From the NCBI RefSeq assembly GCF_040412425.1, contig NC_089788.1, forward strand, positions 69,770,220 to 69,834,219: a stretch of DNA of 64,000 bases. The letters run 5' to 3'. The translations under genes were made by a program, and so were the position numbers. The notes below the pieces were generated by a model. It was not told the DNA's origin. It ran no database searches and worked only from the letters and a program-made list of their open reading frames with translations. The stretch is from Macrobrachium rosenbergii (Eukaryota; Arthropoda; Malacostraca; Decapoda; Palaemonidae). Of this stretch, positions 61,630-64,000 are shown in pieces; within the stretch, counting starts at the first letter, position 1, and each line of letters starts with the position of its first letter.

Positions 61630-62400
61630 ATTCGGGGCCTTCTTTATCTGCTTCTCTTCCTTTCTCATACCATACCCAACCCATCTTGTTCCTTGATATC
61701 ACAAATGACTTTCCAGGTCCTAGTGACATCTGGCACCTTAATTTGCAGTGCACTACACAAATCATGCATTTCGTAGTCAGAGCTGTTTGAGATCTCCATT
61801 TTGTCCTTATAAGTGCAAATTGTTCTTCTTGTGGTCTTGTAATAGCTCCACAATCCTGTATATTGACAGGGTAACACAAAATTCTGCCCCTCGACTGCAG
61901 CCTCCTCATTGGCCACTTCTTGACTTAACATATTCCTTTGCTTTTAGTCATTTTAAGATTTATTTTGTTAACCCCAATTTTCCATTCTCCCTCCACTCTA
62001 TTTTGGGTTTTATGTCTTTTGAAACATTTTCAACACCTCTTCCTTTAAGTCAGCTGTTAACACCAGGTCATCTGTCCAAAAGCCTTCCTTTCTTCACTCC
62101 TTTATAGCTTTTTCCATCACTGAAACAAACTAAAAAGCCTATGCTGATACTTCATGAATTTCTAGGTGCCTAGCACTGTCTCCACTCTACATTTAGTACT
62201 TAAATGTAATACTTTCACTTGCTCAAGTTTTTCCAGTGCCCTCTGCTTTCATAACGCCCACCTGGAGAAACTCATTACTTTCCTCAGCACTTTCACAGCA
62301 CAACCCAGCAATCTTACTCTATACTTTTACCACCAGTCACATTACTTTTTCTTGAAACTTCACTATTGTAACAAACACTTCACATTTTGGCTCTTCCATT
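61630..62400 (-). mobile_element. Decayed LINE reverse-transcriptase fragment
   Basis: The minus strand near 62110-62000 reads FVSVMEKAIKE, then FWTDDLVLTADLKEEVLKMF. This resembles the SPLLFxxVM and YADDLVL blocks of non-LTR RTs; the Asp-Asp pair is kept but Tyr-Ala is replaced by Trp-Thr. Frameshifts follow, then a frame of about 90 residues (61625-61931) that I cannot assign. Not functional. Confidence 0.5.
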
Positions 62401-64000
62401 TATTCTGAACAATTCATTAATGGTTGGTTCGACACAAGTTTTCAGCAAATTGCCCCTATTACCTAATGGTGTATATAATATACTATTTTTCATCCTTCCT
62501 GGGGATCTAACATTTTCACATTCTCGATTGGTCTATCATGGTAGTATCCTTCAATTCATATCCATTCTCTTCACTCAATTTTTATTTTTTTAAAAAATAT
62601 GCCTCTATCCTTCCATTATTGAATCCTTTCACTATATCGACACTAATACCATTCCAGTCCCCCTAAACAATCCTCTCTCTCCTTGCCATCTGTCTCTCGG
62701 CCTTCCTGTATCCACTTCCCTACCTGTCCCCTGCCAGAACTTGAATGCTATCTTTGCTTCAATTGTCTTTTTACTACTCTATATCCCGTATCAGATTTCA
62801 TAGACTGCACCATTTATGTCTTATTTCAGTGGTTTCCACCCTGCACTTGTTGATTCATATTTTCTGGAACTTTCTACTCCTTGCAAATGAACAATGGAGA
62901 CAAACAGATTTCAAAGACTCTCAGTTTTAGCTACAGTAGAACTCGATAACCAGCAAATGAAAGTGCTATATTAACACATGAAGTGCCTGCAATACATTTA
63001 TGGGTAATAGGTATATTTCACAATACAGTACCTTCATGAAAAACATCACTCATCCGTACATGCGGTATTCACTTACCTATTCAAGTTCAAAAGAACGTGC
63101 AGCCATGGAAAGTTCCACTTATGCTGTGACTTGAAGTGGTATTGTAATGGTGCTTGGACAGCATAACTAAAGCAGTCTGTAAAAATGACATTCATAAAGA
63201 GGTGGGGTACAAGGTTCTTGTAGAAAAATATATTTGACATGTATTACCCATGTGAAAATATCATGATCTAGAGACCAAGGGTCGGAGAGGGCTGTGCGGT
63301 TTATGATTAGAGGTGCTAGAATGAGAGATGGGCTAAGCTGATAGCATGATAATAGATGATGACACAAGAACTTGGCTGACTTCTGTAAGAATTTCTTTTA
63401 TCACACATTTGAGAACCTGTTCTCAGTAATATTACACAGCAATACTCAAATCAGTGGTTACATTCAGTTGGCAAGCTGCTGTTTATTCATGTACATAAAT
63501 AAGCTGGGGAAAATGTCCAAAGTACCATTATAAACATACTGGGCTAGAATCATGTTAAACCATAAAAATGCTGAAGCAAATCAATAATACACCTCTAAAT
63601 AACAATGTCAACACTCCTACATAACAATGTCAGTCAGGGTTTGCTTTGCTTCACTTCACAGACAATTTTGCTCTGACCAGCAGCTGCGAGTGATTACCCA
63701 TGTAGGCTACAGATTCTACTGTTTGAGGTAGGGATTAGCAAAACACCAGTCTTACAGTACAGGCTGAGCCAAGACCTTGTACTTCTCTTGTACAAGCTCT
63801 TGTAAATTACAACTCATGATCTGTGGATCCCCTGGGATCTGATGAGTTTGGTAATTCAATGCCACTCATCATCACCATTTACAATGCTAGCCTGTATACA
63901 TAAGTAGCTAATACCTTAATATTTTTTCACACCAGGAACAGGGAGAACTCTGCAATCACAGAAACCAAGCTTACAGACAACCGCTAATTCTAGTGGATTC
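62400..64000. other. Unassigned AT-rich intergenic DNA
   Basis: No ORF above chance, no tandem repeat, no recognisable mobile element and no clear splice structure. The stretch to about 62900 is polypyrimidine-rich on the plus strand. Confidence 0.5.

Overview
The window reads as nuclear DNA of an arthropod, most probably a decapod crustacean. It has one spliced gene with long introns, very dense dinucleotide and trinucleotide microsatellites, tRNA-derived SINEs, decayed LINE and Penelope-like pieces, and a short CCTAA run of the arthropod telomere type. The species assignment is an inference. No prokaryotic operon, CRISPR array, rRNA or intact mobile-element ORF is visible.

The only confident protein-coding gene is a plus-strand orthologue of WSB1 (WD repeat and SOCS box containing protein 1), the substrate-recognition subunit of an elongin-cullin-RING ubiquitin ligase. 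I assembled nine exons by hand from 34797 to 58928: 34797-34833, 42580-42748, 52348-52574, 53038-53147, 55451-55573, 56939-57089, 57249-57384, 57933-58055 and 58763-58928. All junctions are GT-AG and in phase. The frame totals 1242 nt, or 413 residues, against about 421 in human WSB1 (remembered). A TATA box and Initiator-like motif lie just upstream at 34554-34589, and a polyadenylation signal lies at 60783. The BC box of the SOCS domain has Ser where Cys is usual.

Layout. 1-34550 is intergenic. It holds minisatellites (36-bp unit near 0.4-1.0 kb, 32-bp unit at 13.7-15.3 kb with a 16-unit higher-order repeat, about 30-bp unit at 15.7-16.2 kb), many CT/TA/AAT tracts, two copies of a hairpin-rich repeat of about 400 bp (2.1 and 24.85 kb), SINE copies, and LINE fragments at 4.4, 23.6 and 30.4 kb. 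Intron 1 (34834-42579) carries an inverted-repeat Penelope-like remnant with a degenerate hammerhead-ribozyme motif at 37.8 kb. Intron 2 (42749-52347) starts with a 19-bp tandem repeat and holds long TA and GA tracts. Intron 8 carries a SINE with 15-bp target-site duplications. Beyond the gene are a perfect 58-bp inverted repeat (61126-61261), a SINE tail and a minus-strand LINE reverse-transcriptase remnant (61.6-62.4 kb). The last 1.6 kb shows nothing recognisable.

By rough hand tally, simple and tandem repeats make up about a tenth of the window. The most unusual items are the fold-back at 61.1 kb, the hammerhead-like motif inside the Penelope-like remnant, the higher-order minisatellite, the paired hairpin element, and the Cys-to-Ser change in the WSB1 BC box. 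I did not find a convincing new multi-gene system.
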